This document shows positions 46,201 through 57,591 of a stretch of DNA of 64,000 nucleotides, piece by piece. Every line of letters starts with the position of its first letter. The first letter of the stretch is position 1. Under the pieces are notes generated by a model. It made no database searches, had not been told where the DNA came from, and saw nothing but the letters and a program-made list of their open reading frames with translations. A program made the translations under genes and the position numbers. The stretch is from Congeria kusceri (lineage: Eukaryota > Mollusca > Bivalvia > Myida > Dreissenidae), in contig JAPFQT010000040.1 of NCBI GenBank assembly GCA_027627225.1, forward strand, positions 558,001 through 622,000. Direction: 5' to 3'.

Positions 46201-47823
46201 ACCAGCAGTACAGGGTGCTTACTCATTGTGATGTGTCTACTGATCCATGGGCCATATGTCATATAACACACAGTGAAGTTGCTGTTACTGTGAATGATGA
46301 TAACACACATGAGATCCAGTTTATCTCTGTCAACAATGGGCAGCTGGTGAAGGGCAGGAAGCTTCAGTTACAACATCGCTGTGCAGGTATCGCCCACCAC
46401 CAGGGGGAGCTGTATGTCACTGATCTTACGGCACTGTACAAGTACACACTGAGTGGGAAACTGGTCAGCAAGCTGTATGAGGATACATCAGATAATTATA
46501 CAGGTTAGAATCATGGCGGGTTCATCCGGATATTATTAGAAATATGTATCATAAAGTAATTGTAAGACTGCATATTGTAGAATGTACATGTGTCAATTTA
46601 TTATTACAACAGCGGTAAAGAATGATTTTCAATATTATTGATTTATAGATATAAGTTATCAGGCATTCTAACTGTCACTTCTGACTTCATGGCATGTCTA
46701 TAAATAGACATTGAGTGCAAATCAATGACACACTGTGTGACCTGCTGTTTATATTTTGTGGTTTTCAAGTAAATATACATGCATTATTGTTTCATAATTC
46801 ATCGTGTTTTCAAACGTTATATGAAGTAAATAAACTTTAAATTGTTGTAGTTGAAATTTGTTAAATTAATAGATTTGTATTTGTAAAACTGTTTAAATAA
46901 CAACTGGCTTTTGTTACTTGTGTAGAAGAACAAGAGAGAAAAGTTTTATTTCATGTTGTTTTGAAACCTATTTCCAGTTGTAAAAGCTTAACTTCTGTTA
47001 CTATAATGTGCATGTACATGTTATAAATATGTCAGCCTGTGTCAGCTATAGAATAACACAGATGTCAGTAATCATGTGTACATGTATAGAAAATCTATTA
47101 ATACTGCATATGCCATAGTTGCATCAGCTGACACATTAATGTATACATGTATAGGAAATCTGTTATTACTGCATATAGTTACACATTCATGTGTACATGT
47201 TCACTGTACCGTGTAATTGTTTCCATCTGTGTATTTGTGGTAGACTTCAATTCTAACTCACCAGTCAACGTGTCAAACTTTTAGGCAATAAACTGATACA
47301 GAACCTTCCTGTCACACTAAAATATTTATTATTATTGGATTTTATGCAGATCTTTAAGATGGGTAATTGTCTGTTTAACAACACATTATTAATACAATGT
47401 CACTGCAGTTTGTGTATTAACGTTATTAAACATTTAAAGTAATTTAATATCTTGATGTGACTCTGTTTTGCAGTAGAGAGGTGTGCTGTGAGTCCCACTG
47501 GGGATCGGATATACATCACCAACTGGTCCCAGCACAAGCTCCTCACCCTGGCCAGGGATGGGTCAGTACTCTCTACATTGACTGACCCTGAACTACAACT
47601 CCCACGTGGTGTACATGTGGTACCTGCAGGCCAGGTGTTGGTCTGTGGAGGGGGGTCCCAGACTATCATACAGGTGGACAGGGAGGGCAGGAAGAAGCTG
47701 GCCACTCTGGCTACAGGCAGGGATGGAGTGGGGTACCCATGGTCAGTCTGCTACAACAGGCACACAGCCTCCATCATTGTGGGACTATATGACAACAACA
47801 TCCTCGTGTTCACAGTGCAATAG
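43242..47823 (+). CDS. TRIM-like B-box / coiled-coil / NHL-like protein, three exons
   Basis: CDS exons: 43242-43576, 45491-46503, 47474-47823 (335 + 1013 + 350 nt, 565 residues plus TAG). All introns are GT-AG and phases join to give Arg112 and Val450. The start is AAAATGG, a good Kozak context. Residues 20-60 hold a B-box1-like zinc site (C21, C24, C37, C40, C45, C48, H52, H59). Residues 83-114 hold a B-box2 (C83, H86, C95, H98, C103, C106, H111) completed across the first splice by LCTKVTLISES, which is strong support for the join. A coiled coil spans about 131-256. From about 301 to the end are beta-propeller strands with NHL-like phrases (ILVVDRS, GELYVTDL, GDRIYITNW, VLVCGGG, SIIVGLYDNNILVF). 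There is no RING, so it is unlikely to act alone as an E3 ligase; a scaffold or innate-immune regulatory role is known for relatives but is inference here. Such genes are expanded in bivalves. Confidence 0.88.
44531..45363 (+). mobile_element. Pearl-like element in intron 1
   Basis: Left hairpin TTATGCCCCCCATC...GGCGGGGTATA, GTCGGTGTGTCGGTCGG tract, then cores with 'CAACAGTTTTCATCCAAT' and 'CACCAAACTT'. The right end near 45325-45363 has GATGGGGAATAA, complementary in part to the left end, and finishes ACTCTTGTT. Same family as 58742-59562. Confidence 0.62.
44759..45115 (+). mobile_element. Helentron-like element nested in the pearl-like element
   Basis: Begins GTGCCGCCTAAAAAGCGACA and a GGCGGTGGCGGCG tract, and ends GTCAGGCCACAC...GAGTTCTAGT; sibling of 18245-18589. 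Removing it restores the host core phrase ('GGCATTTTT' joined to 'AGACATTTCCGCTC'), as in the related element at 58965. Confidence 0.65.
46504..47473 (+). other. Intron 2 of the TRIM-like gene
   Basis: Donor ACAG|GTTAGA and acceptor CTGTTTTGCAG|TAGAG. AT-rich, with a repeated phrase ATGTGTACATGTATAG near 47079 and 47139. No coding sequence. Confidence 0.8.
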
Positions 47824-48212
47824 CTTACTTTTACATGTATCAGACATTTGTATAATAACAAATATGGTTATCTTAAAATGACATTATGTATTTATATAAA
47901 AGTTAATTTTCAGAAAACATTATTCTGTTTGTTCCTCAAAATTCTAGAAATATGGCGAACTTGAGCTTCTTGCAAGACCCCGGCCCCAGTCCCCCCAGAC
48001 TCCAGAGAGGGCCCTGAGTTGATGATGAAGAGTGCCCAAAAAAAATTACAATTGTTTAATAAGCATTAATAATAATAACACTTACATGTTGTCAATAGGC
48101 TCACAACTACAGATGCTTTAAAGGATCAATAGTTTGGCCATGCTTGTTTGGTAAAAGATTTGTTCAATTAAGCCACCTGTTAGTACATTCAGATCACATA
48201 ATATCATTTTAC
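47824..48212 (+). other. 3' region of the TRIM-like gene
   Basis: No clear polyadenylation signal close to the stop codon; AATAAA occurs at 48673-48678 between the two minisatellites and might serve, which would place the 27-bp array in the 3' UTR. This is a guess. Confidence 0.25.
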
Positions 48213-48572
48213 CTGCATTTAGCAATCAACAGATTTGACCTGTATTTAGAAATCAACTAATTTGAACTTCGTGTAGTTTTCAGGTAATTTGACCTGCATT
48301 AAGTATTCAATAATTTGACCTGCACTTAGCATTCAAATAACTTGACCTGCGTTTAGCATTTAGATAATTTGACCTGCATTTAGCATTCAGATAATTTGAC
48401 CTGCATTTAGTATTCAGATAATCTGACCTGCATTTAGCATTCAGATAATCTGACCTGCATTTAGCAAACAACTAATATGACCTGCATTTAGCAAACATCT
48501 AATTTGACCTGCAATTAGCGAACAACAAATTTGACATGCATTTAGTAATCAATTTATTCAAACTGCATTTAG
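48213..48572. repeat. 27-bp minisatellite, about 13 units
   Basis: Consensus unit TTTGACCTGCATTTAGCATT plus CAGATAA. Units are most similar near 48355-48470 and decay outwards. Confidence 0.88.
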
Positions 48573-48689
48573 ATAAATATGTTCTGATTTTACTTGATTT
48601 AAGCAATCATGCGATTTGTTAACTGCTTTCAGCACCCAATTTCATATGATTTCGCTAGCATTTGTCGTTGGAAATAAACATATTGGTTA

Positions 48690-49575
48690 TGTTGGGTTGA
48701 TGTGACGAGTGTTGCGTTGTGTTGGGTGAATGTGACGCTTGGATGTGTTGCGTATATGTGATGCTTGGTTGTGTTACGTAGATGTGACGCTTGGTTGTGC
48801 TGCGTAGATGTGAAGCTTGGTTGTGTTACGTAGATGTGAAGCTTGGTTGTGTTACGTAGATGTTACACGTGGTTGTTGTTACGTAGATGTGAAGCTTGGT
48901 TGTGTTACGTAGATGTGAAGCTTGGTTGTGTTACGTAGATGTGAAGCTTGGTTGTGTTACGTAGATGTGAAGCTTGGTTGTGTTACGTAGATGTGAAGCT
49001 TGGTTGTGCTGCGTAGATGTGAAGCTTGGTTGTGCTGCGTAGATGTGAAGCTTGGTTGTGCTGCGTAGATGTGAAGCTTGGTTGTGTTACGTAGATGTTA
49101 CATGTGGTTGTTGTTACGTAGATGTGAAGCTTGGTTGTGTTACATAGATGTTACACATGGTTGTTGTTACGTAGATGTGACACGTGGTTGTGTTGCGTAG
49201 ATGTGACACATGGTTGTGTTAGGTGGATGTGACACTTGGTTGAGTTGCGTAGATGTGACACATGGTTGAGTTGCGTAGATGTGATACATGGTTGAGTTGC
49301 GTAGATGTGACGCATGGTTGTGTTACGTAGATGTTACACGTGGTTTTTGTTACGTCGATGCGGCTCGTGGTTGTGTTGCGTAGATGTGACACATGGTTGT
49401 GTTGGTTGGATGTGACACATGGTTGTGTTGCTAGATGTAACACATGGTTCTGTTGAGTAGATGAGATGCGTGGTTATGTTGCGTAGTTGTGACACATGGT
49501 TGTGATGCGTGTGTGTGAGACGTGGTTGTGTTGCGTGTGTGTGACACGTGGTTGTGTTGCTTGATTGTGATGCGT
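48690..49575. repeat. 26-bp minisatellite, about 34 units
   Basis: Consensus GTTGTGTTACGTAGATGTGA plus AGCTTG. The units from about 48780 to 49100 are nearly identical (three subtypes: TTACG, TGCG and a GTTGTTACG insertion form) and the right half drifts to ACACATGG and GACGCATGG endings. Open frames on the minus strand (repeating Asn-His-Val-Ser) are artefacts. Confidence 0.9.
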
Positions 49576-51169
49576 TGTTTACCGGTATATTAACATATTT
49601 GCCATGCAAATGTTCCTATGCATAGTGTTTAAACGCAACTTCGTATGTTATCTTCAAATTAAGTTAAGAGTTACATAAAACTCATTATAAATATGGGTCG
49701 TGGAATCCTTATTGCATTTAAGACAAAATAATAAGAACTCACGCCATGCACGCGATAGCGCCTTTAAAGTTTGTAATAGGGGATTACATACTACCGGTAC
49801 ATTGTTACAAATTCTCCGTACGGGAATGCACGAGTTTTCACAGGGCAGCAATCGTTTAAGTAACGGGACACTAGTTTCGTGTACGTCTTGTGTTGTAAAA
49901 ACACACAAATATTTGTAAGAATGAAAGTGTTTTGGACAGTGTATATGTTGGGTAATTCTGACTGTAAAATGTGGACATTTCGTACATCTGGAATTTAACG
50001 TATAGTGGAATTTAATTGTATAGATTTGTGCAATACATGTTCAAAATGCGAATGACGTTTTGAACTTATGGCAATATGCGAATGTTTCTTTATTATTACC
50101 ATCATTATTTGTGAACATTTTGTGGCTGGTGGAACTAAACTGCAAACAAGAACGTGGACTGTGCAACTCGGCCGCGCTGTTGTCGGGAAGTTGAAGTTAG
50201 CATAGATAAGTTACGTTTTAGTTGTATATTACAAGGGTTGAATTCAATATGGACATGTGTGTCTGCCTGCGGAGCATATATAGTAAATTGTAGTTCTGAT
50301 TACGAATGCAAAAATATTTGTCTAATCATGTTAGAATCGCAATAATTTTCTCATTTTCGTTGTTTATCAGCCTATAAACAACTCTTTGCTGTTCTCGTGG
50401 TTTAATTTCTACGCATAAGAACTCAAAATCGTTGTTTATCGTTTTATTATTGGCCGATAAACAACGATAAATCAAAAATTATTTCTTAATTTAAAGATAG
50501 TTCACAAATGTATATTTTAATGGCGTTACAGCGTATTTACACAAAATGTATTTAAAAAGAGAGTAAAAAAAGCTATGTTGCAATGTTCTTGGTTGAACAG
50601 GAAATGCATTGAATTTCTAGTGCATAATTATCGATATTAATTATATTATACAAACATACATTTATAAATAGGTAACGTTTTGATCCAAATAGTTCAATTT
50701 GTCGTAATTAAATTGTTAATTTTCGGAGAGAAAGTTGACACATTTTATGTGATGATTTTTCCCCGAAACGAAAGACAGTTTAAAAATTTGTCACATGTTC
50801 TTCATATAGTTTCTGAATTTGGCAGTGTTTCTGCTTCAGCATATGCAGTATAATGTTGTCTGTAATTTATATGTATTAATGAAAACTACTGAACCGGAAC
50901 GATGTCCCTTTAGCTTTGCCGGACACTGCTGTCTCTAAGAAATCGTGCAACAGTCGCAGAAATGCTATTTTTACTTTCAGTGTATTCAATTTTGAATTGC
51001 TTGCGAACGAAATTATTCGAATTCTGGATACACCGCTGTGTGAGGGTGTTCCGTACATGCAGACGATCAGCTACTGGTCCTTGCAAGTTGTTCTGTTATC
51101 ACATTGATCAAACACGTCTTCCCAACTCACCCCAGACATGCCTGAATTGATTGTATTGATTATTCATTC
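49576..51169. other. Mostly unrecognised; one family-H fragment
   Basis: Apart from the H copy at 50335-50505 I see no gene. Short frames around 49700 and 50154 have no motif. Confidence 0.4.
50335..50505 (+). repeat. Hairpin repeat family H, copy 3 (truncated)
   Basis: Carries TCGTTGTTTATCAGCC, GTGGTTTAATTTCTACGCAT, a palindrome around TATTGGCCGATAAACAAC and the end AAATTATTTCTTAA. The left half of the family unit is missing. Confidence 0.6.
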
Positions 51170-51560
51170 CCGCCCAGACCATCGTAGACACGACATCCGG
51201 TAAACCGTTCACCATTACACCGGTACACGCGCGCTCTGTCGTCATTTCCGGCTACAGTGAAGCGGTAATTTTTCTATGAAGACAACCCTTGCCTAGTCGA
51301 CCTTTGAACGTCGAGGATGTCGTCTGCCCCAGATGAACAGTAGCGCTCGTGACTCGGCGCCGTAAACCAAATTTCAAAGTAATCTAAGTCACAGGTCATA
51401 TTCACGTATCCGTCTATCACATAACCGTCTGTCTTTAATGCGTCACTGGTGCGTGTCGATTGTGCTATGCCCCGCTCTCAGTGCATTTCGTTTGCGGAGC
51501 ACGGTTACAATCACGTCTGCAGCGATCTCTTACACTTCCGGTAGCGGGCAATTTATTACG
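51170..51560. promoter_or_regulatory. CpG-rich block, possible promoter or first exon
   Basis: The stretch contains many CpG dinucleotides (for example GTACACGCGCGCTCTGTCGTC, shortened: ACACGCGCGCTCTGTCGTC) in an otherwise CpG-poor AT-rich region, and a GAAGCG|GTAATTTT donor-like site near 51264 on +. There is no long frame. This could be an unmethylated promoter with a noncoding first exon on either strand. Confidence 0.25.
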
Positions 51561-52910
51561 AATAATTGCTGACGCCATCGGCTGTCGATAAAATGCCTGT
51601 GCTTCCTTCGATTTGCGACAGATATCTTATAATGCCTGTTTTTTCGGTTTTCATTTAGTAACGAAGTAAAGCGCTCTGCTCCACGTAGGATGCCATTAAC
51701 ACACCGATTCAATTTAGATTTCCGCGCAATTCATGTAGTAACATGTGACACAAAACTGTGTTCTTGTATTGGACAATGCTCGTAATTTATTAATAATTTT
51801 GATAGTTTGCAGTTCGCAATTTTGTAACTGACACAGTACTAGTAATTAGTATCATGTATTATTTGAAGTACGCACGACTGCGCGTCGTAACACAGACGCA
51901 CGTGTCTTTAAATTGCCTGTCAATGTTTCACCGTTTCTCAGACTTATTGGTGCAGATAGCAATGTCTCTGTTTTGTCCCGATATGTGTGTACGATCTGAA
52001 GTATTGAATCAATAACGTGTCGTTTCGGTTTGGAATCATTTCTGTACTAATTGCACGTGAAGGAGTAGCTACATGTGCTCATTTACGGGTTTTGTATCCA
52101 GTTGTTCGGGCTGGTGTTGTTGCTGAGGTGGTTTGCTGTGTTAAAATATCTTTTTATTAACTTATTTAGCTTCATGTAGAATACAGGTTCGAGCTGCACC
52201 ACTTTCAGTTACAGTCGAATCACGATGATACGAATGGTCACCGGACCACCGCCATTATTCGTACATTCGTATGTTATATGGGTTGTATGTTTCTAAACAA
52301 GTTAACCACTGTAATGAGAAGGCTAGAACTGAATCATACAATGTAGTCATGTTCATGTTTAAGATTCATCTCGTTGGACTTTGTTCTTATTACTTTAGAC
52401 AAAATGTTTAACGAAGTTTTTTTTGCAGATAAACGCAAATGCGATTTTGGTACTTTATAACAATTGCAATGTATAATGGTACAATTTGCAATTAATTGCA
52501 CGGCACCATCATCATCACCATCATCGGAGTAGCAGCAACAACGACATGAACAACATTATGATGATTTTATTTGACAAGAAAAGTTCTACATACTAAAATA
52601 AGTTCAACTATTTAATCACCCAATACAGTGAACTCTGATTTATACAATTGTGTGAGTAAATATGGATTGTCAGCAGTCGGAATGACTTAAAGGCCCTTTA
52701 TGTATCACGGAAGGGAATTTATGCATGTTTTATAAAATTATAAATGTATGATATTTACAGCCTTATAGTTACAACTTGCATTTACCTTTTAGATATTCAC
52801 TCATTTATAACCTGCAACACATCATTTACACTAATATACATAAAAACGAGCACACCTATTAATATCATCTTTAAAAAAATAATATTTGGACTTGCAGATG
52901 TTTATATGCC
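51561..52910. other. Nothing recognised
   Basis: AT-rich; a short ATC-type microsatellite at 52505-52530. Confidence 0.4.
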
Positions 52911-52917
52911 ATGCATG

Positions 52918-53490
52918 AACGCGACATTTGTCCGCCGATAAAGGCAACCGTGTGTACGCCGATAAAGGCAACCGTGTGTCCGCCGATAAAGGCAACCGTG
53001 TGTCGGCCGATGAGGGCAATGTGGCGCATGAGGGCAACCGTGTGTCCGCCGATGAAGGCAACCGTGTGTCGGCCGATAAAGGCAACCGCTTTTCCGCTGA
53101 TGAAGCTACCCGCGTGTACGCCGATAAAGGCAACCATGTATCCACCGATAAGCCAAACCTTGTGTCGACCGATGAAGGCAACCGTGTTTGCGCTAATGAG
53201 ACTACCCACGTGTCCGCTGATGAAGGTAACCGTGTGTCAGCCGATGAAGGTAACCGTGTGTCGGCCGATGAAGACAACCGTGTGCCTGCTGATGAGCGCA
53301 ACCGTGTGTCTGCCGATGAAATCAACAGTGTGTCCGCCGATGAAAGGCAACCGTGGCCTTCAATAAAGGCAACAATGTGTCCGTCGATGAGGGCAAAAAC
53401 GTGTGCTTGTCGAACAAGGCATAACGCGTGCTCGTCGAATAAGGCAAAACGCGTGCTCGTCGAATAAGGCAAAACGCGTGCTTGTCGAAT
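52918..53490. repeat. 24-bp minisatellite, open in several frames
   Basis: Consensus CCGTGTGTCCGCCGATRAAGGCAA written as two parts: CCGTGTGTCCGCCGAT and RAAGGCAA. About 20 units run to 53370, then a 25-bp variant (GTGCTCGTCGAATAAGGC...) to 53490. Because 24 is a multiple of three, one plus frame encodes repeats of Ser-Ala-Asp-Glu-Gly-Asn-Arg-Val over 179 codons and a minus frame runs 254 codons. Neither starts at ATG. I regard coding as unlikely. Confidence 0.85.
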
Positions 53491-53867
53491 AAAGCAATTG
53501 TGTGCGTTGAAATCATGGCGGACATTGTAAATAGCAGTATTGAAAGGGTGGTCGTAGTCATAGCGGATTTTTGTGAAAGTTTTGTATAAATTCACAACTA
53601 TAAAACAAAATTTTGAATGAGCAATGAAGTTTTAATTTAATCTTAAATTAGTAGTAATTTATTTCTTCAGACGATTTTATAAGACTAAGTGCTTCTCTAT
53701 ATGAATTAAACGTTAGCGATCTGAATTTGCTGAGGCTGCATCAGTTGTTTTAATATTAATGTAGACTATGTTTACAAAATATATGGAACACATGTCGAAT
53801 ATGATCCATACTTTGCTAAACTGAAACGCAACAGAGTGCAAATGCTGTAAACATTGACATCTGATTT

Positions 53868-54126
53868 GGTCCCGTATTCATCAACCTATTCTTAGACTTA
53901 AGACTTAGAATAAAGAATATTCTTGAAACTGTTCTGTTCTAAGAGCCCTGGAAATTTGAATCCTCCTTGGTATCCATCGACTCTAATTACAGCATTCTTC
54001 ATTTAGAACGATTTTTTAGGACATAAGCAACATTGGGACCCAGGATATTTGCAAACGCAGTAGTATATTTTCTTGAGTCTAAGTTTGCTCTTTATTCTTA
54101 AGACTAAGAATGGGTCGGTATTTCCA
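53868..54126. mobile_element. Fold-back MITE, copy 2
   Basis: Left GTCCCGTATTCATCAACC and inner TTCTTAGACTTAAGA pair with right TCTTAAGACTAAGAA and GGGTCGGTATTTCC. Related to 11844 and 60238. Confidence 0.55.
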
Positions 54127-54384
54127 GTCAGGTTTGTGTCAGTTTTAACTTTGCGTGCTGGCATGTGTGCTGTTTCTATGTTTCGGAAAATGTTGTTACG
54201 TGTAATGTATTTCAAAGTGGTATGGGTGTTTTATATATTTCATTCCACTTGAAAACTTTTTCAAAATCATTCAGTAGTAGCCTTTATGTTATATTGCTTA
54301 TTGATATAAAGAAACTTATCCAGCTGACTACATTATTCTTACATAAATTATTAAAGTTGTGCTTATAATTTATTATTTATTCTA

Positions 54385-54610
54385 TCATGATACTGTCGTA
54401 TTTGTCTATAGACAAAGAACATAATTATCGTTGTTAAACTACCGTAAAAAGTTCAGATTCTGAGCGGAGCATAGTAAAAAGTAGTTCCAATTACAATTGA
54501 CAAAATATATGTCAAATCATGTTAGAATTGAATTAATTGTCGCATTATCTTTGTTTATCGGCCAAAAAACAACTCTTTGTCGTTGAGCTCGCAAGCACAA
54601 AATATAAAGT
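54385..54610 (+). repeat. Hairpin repeat family H, copy 4 (partial)
   Basis: Starts ATGATACTGTCGTATTTGTC, TATAGACAAAGAAC, then CGTTGTTAAACTACC, AGTTCCAATTACAATTG, and GTTTATCGGCC. The central hairpin half is missing. Confidence 0.65.
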
Positions 54611-54759
54611 GGTGAATTTCTGGTATTTTTCTGATAAATAAGCAAAAAAGTTATTAGCAAATTTGATTGAGCTTATATTTCCTATTATTTTATCATTGTG
54701 TAAAAATATCATTGTACGCTGTAACCGACTGTCGTCCCAGTGAATTTGTACAACTCCAG

Positions 54760-55120
54760 CAGAAAAATCTTTCTAAAAATAGCGGGTGGTAAAGTTGTGT
54801 TAATACACAGGCATCAATTAGCGTCCGGTTTATTCACGGTATAGATATTAACAATAATTGAGTTTATCTCAAATTAATTTTGGGGCCGATAAGATTTCTT
54901 ATGGTGTCCAAAAAATCTAGCGTCCGAGAAGTCTCCTTAGTAGGGACCGAATAATTTCGGTTCCGAGAAGTCTCCTTAGTAGGGACCAAAAAATATGGGG
55001 TCCGGGAAGTCACGTAACCGATCATCTTGGTCCTCTTGTATTAGATTAAGGGCAAACACATGGCATTTCAATATTAATTTCAACGCCGATTTTCTTTTTT
55101 AAAGACATTTCTTGTTTACT
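54760..55120 (+). mobile_element. Repeat with CTTGTT-proximal hairpin end, copy 3
   Basis: Begins around CTAAAAATAGCGGGTGG, has GTTTATTCACGGTATAG, a 62-bp local duplication ('GAGAAGTCTCCTTAGTAGGG' twice, 54927 and 54966), AAGTCACGTAACCGATCATC and ends TTTTTTAAAGACATTTCTTG. One arm of the terminal hairpin has a mismatch. Confidence 0.55.
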
Positions 55121-56341
55121 CTCAGAAAAGTACAGACAGATTTGAAAAAGAGAAGTTTATGCTCTTTAACATGGTACCATTTATTTTATTTTATTTTAAA
55201 ATTTAGGCTGTGGAATTTGCACATTTGTCACATCACCCTATTTCCTATAGAAATCAATTGAAACTCGGTCAAAAATATGATACATTTTCAACTTTATCGG
55301 ATAAAAAAATTAACTTCCCCTTGTTTGTCAGAAAATTCATTCTTTGCTTGTTCGGGTTGTGTTAATTTAGTTTTAATTAGTTAAAATTTTATGCGGGTGA
55401 ATTTGGACTTAAATGAGGTGCCTATAGTTTAAAATTCATTTCCGTGACTCAATACGGAAATAAACTAGCGTTAACCAACGATACCGAGTTGGTACCGTTC
55501 TTGCAGTATATGTTCCCCGCAGGGTTTATTTGGGTTAATAAACATATAAGAATCTTGGTATCAGAGACCTTATAATCTGCAGTTTAGCTTATTTTAGAAT
55601 GAAATCCAGAAGGAAATGTAGATTTTTTTTAACAATGCATTAGCGTTATATTTGACATTGAGATAGTTCAGAGTATGATAGCAGAAAACATACTTTCAAT
55701 TAGCATTTAATTAAAGATAAGAAATTATGCCTCAAGATTGTGATCCAAAAACAAAAACGTCAGCATAATGCCAGAAATTAATGAAAGAAGCAAAGGAAAA
55801 ATAAATAGTTGTTTTAATACGCGTGACAATAATTCTTTTATTAAATTAAGACAAAACAAGCTAGAATAACTGAAATTACAAAGTTCTGATAATGTAACCA
55901 TTACATTTTATAACTTTACATGATTTAACTTTAAGTTTCTATATTAACTAAAGCATAATATATCAGATAAAAATGGGATCATGCAGGCATTATATATATA
56001 GCTTTATTTCCTCCATTTTCTGGAGATGTACAAATAATACACATACATGGAACATGGTAAACAGAGACCATATACAATTGCATAAGAATAGAGTTTAAGT
56101 AAATTATACACACGAAGCGTTGCAGTATATAATCGTCAGAGATTGTAATGTGCATCGAAGCATATAAGAAAGTAGGTCAGTTTTATAACAGTGAAGTAGT
56201 TTGATCTTAAGTGGTATTTAAGAGCAAACGTTCTTACGATGACAATGCACATATGCGATATATGTTATGTCCTATTTACATCGAACATGAAGATTCATCG
56301 AAAGCGTCGGTGGTATAATCAGCTGGTAACAATCATTATAC
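55121..56341. other. Nothing recognised
   Basis: AT-rich, no supported feature. Confidence 0.4.
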
Positions 56342-56381
56342 ATGTATGCTGTCCTAATTGTTTTTAAAATTATATTGTTGA

Positions 56382-56530
56382 GTCCTAAGTGCCAACGTGA
56401 TTATGTTCTGCACAACTTGTCTGAAAAGGGTCTCTATACATGGTCTCCACGGATGAGCGAAGGTGACAAATGGGGCCACAAAATAAATTGCTTGTGCAAT
56501 CCCCAATTTGTCATGGATACCATTTCATAA
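56382..56530 (+). CDS. Possible coding fragment, unknown
   Basis: An open frame reads SPKCQRDYVLHNLSEKGLY, then a TWSPRMSEGDKWGHK stretch, and stops at TAA after about 49 codons. Composition is protein-like and GC-richer, but the upstream acceptor (ATTGTTGAG) is weak and no partner exon or family is known. Confidence 0.2.
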
Positions 56531-56589
56531 TGGAAAATTGTCGTAATTTTCCGTGGTAAGTTCTTATTTATTGCCAAACAGAGCCAAAC

Positions 56590-56645
56590 AACAGTAATAA
56601 TAATAATAATGTATTATAATTATTATTATTAGCAGTAGTAGTACA
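56590..56645. repeat. (AAT)n/(ATT)n microsatellite
   Basis: AATAATAATAATAATG followed by inverted ATTATTATTATTAG and GTAGTAGTA; a similar composite lies at 62597-62640. Confidence 0.8.
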
Positions 56646-56976
56646 TGTAGTGTGTCGCTTTATCTCTTGCATACTGATATACTCTTGCAAAAACATTGCG
56701 CTAACAGGACAGCCAGACAAACATTGTTGAGGGCATGAAAGCGTCAAATTAATTACCGATTGAATCTTAGATAAGGCAGTATCGATCATCAAATAAAATC
56801 GATAGCAGCCGAAAATCTTCGGAAGATTTCCAATTAGTACCGAACAGCTGACACTATCGGGTTGTACTGTTGATTTTATCTGCTTGACTATCTGGCTTAA
56901 GAAGAAAGGCAAGATTGTTCAGTATGATTTAAGCATGTATTAGGCGTAAAAAGAGTTGTTGGTTCCCGCATACCCT

Positions 56977-56994
56977 GACCCCCCCCCCCCCCCT
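56977..56994. repeat. Poly-C tract
   Basis: About 17 consecutive C residues. Confidence 0.9.
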
Positions 56995-57591
56995 CGCCTG
57001 CCGACCCTTAAAGTTGTTTTGCCTATTAATCATGAAGTTTTTCTGATGTTTGGCAGTTGTCGCTTGTATTAGAAGTTTCTTGCCAGAAATCTCGTTTTCT
57101 ATGACCTTATTTATAGTTCAGGTACAGTTTCGTTTTTGGGAGGCATTTAAACATTTTACATGCAGTTCAATATACTTAAACTGCGTGATGAATAAAACAA
57201 GTTAACGACAAAAAGTTATATTTTACCACCCTTCCTAGATTTTGTTGGAGAAGTCAGCGGAAACAAACCATTTTTATTTTGTATTTTATGTATCTGGTCA
57301 TGTACACATAAAGCTTCCTAATGAACACGTAATTAAATGTCTTAAAATCGTGAACTACCCGTAAACCATAAAGTCTGTGACCATTTCAGTTAGAATTTGA
57401 GTTCGATACACACTTGAAATTGTTTATTCTAGTAAAACTATGACAAATGTTTCTTTTTTATGTCATTTCACATAAAGCTTAATCTAATTTTTTCAGTTAT
57501 GTGTATCCTAAATTATGATTTATCTCAGGTGCTTTATGAATACCGCCCCGGCTTTTCGATGTTCAAATTGTATTATTTGTAAACCACGCGT

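Noticed and set aside
49219..49609. Minus-strand frames repeating Asn-His-Val-Ser
   Set aside because: Artefacts of the 26-bp minisatellite.
52831..53595. 254-codon minus-strand frame
   Set aside because: It begins at GTG, covers the 24-bp minisatellite, and several other frames are equally open.
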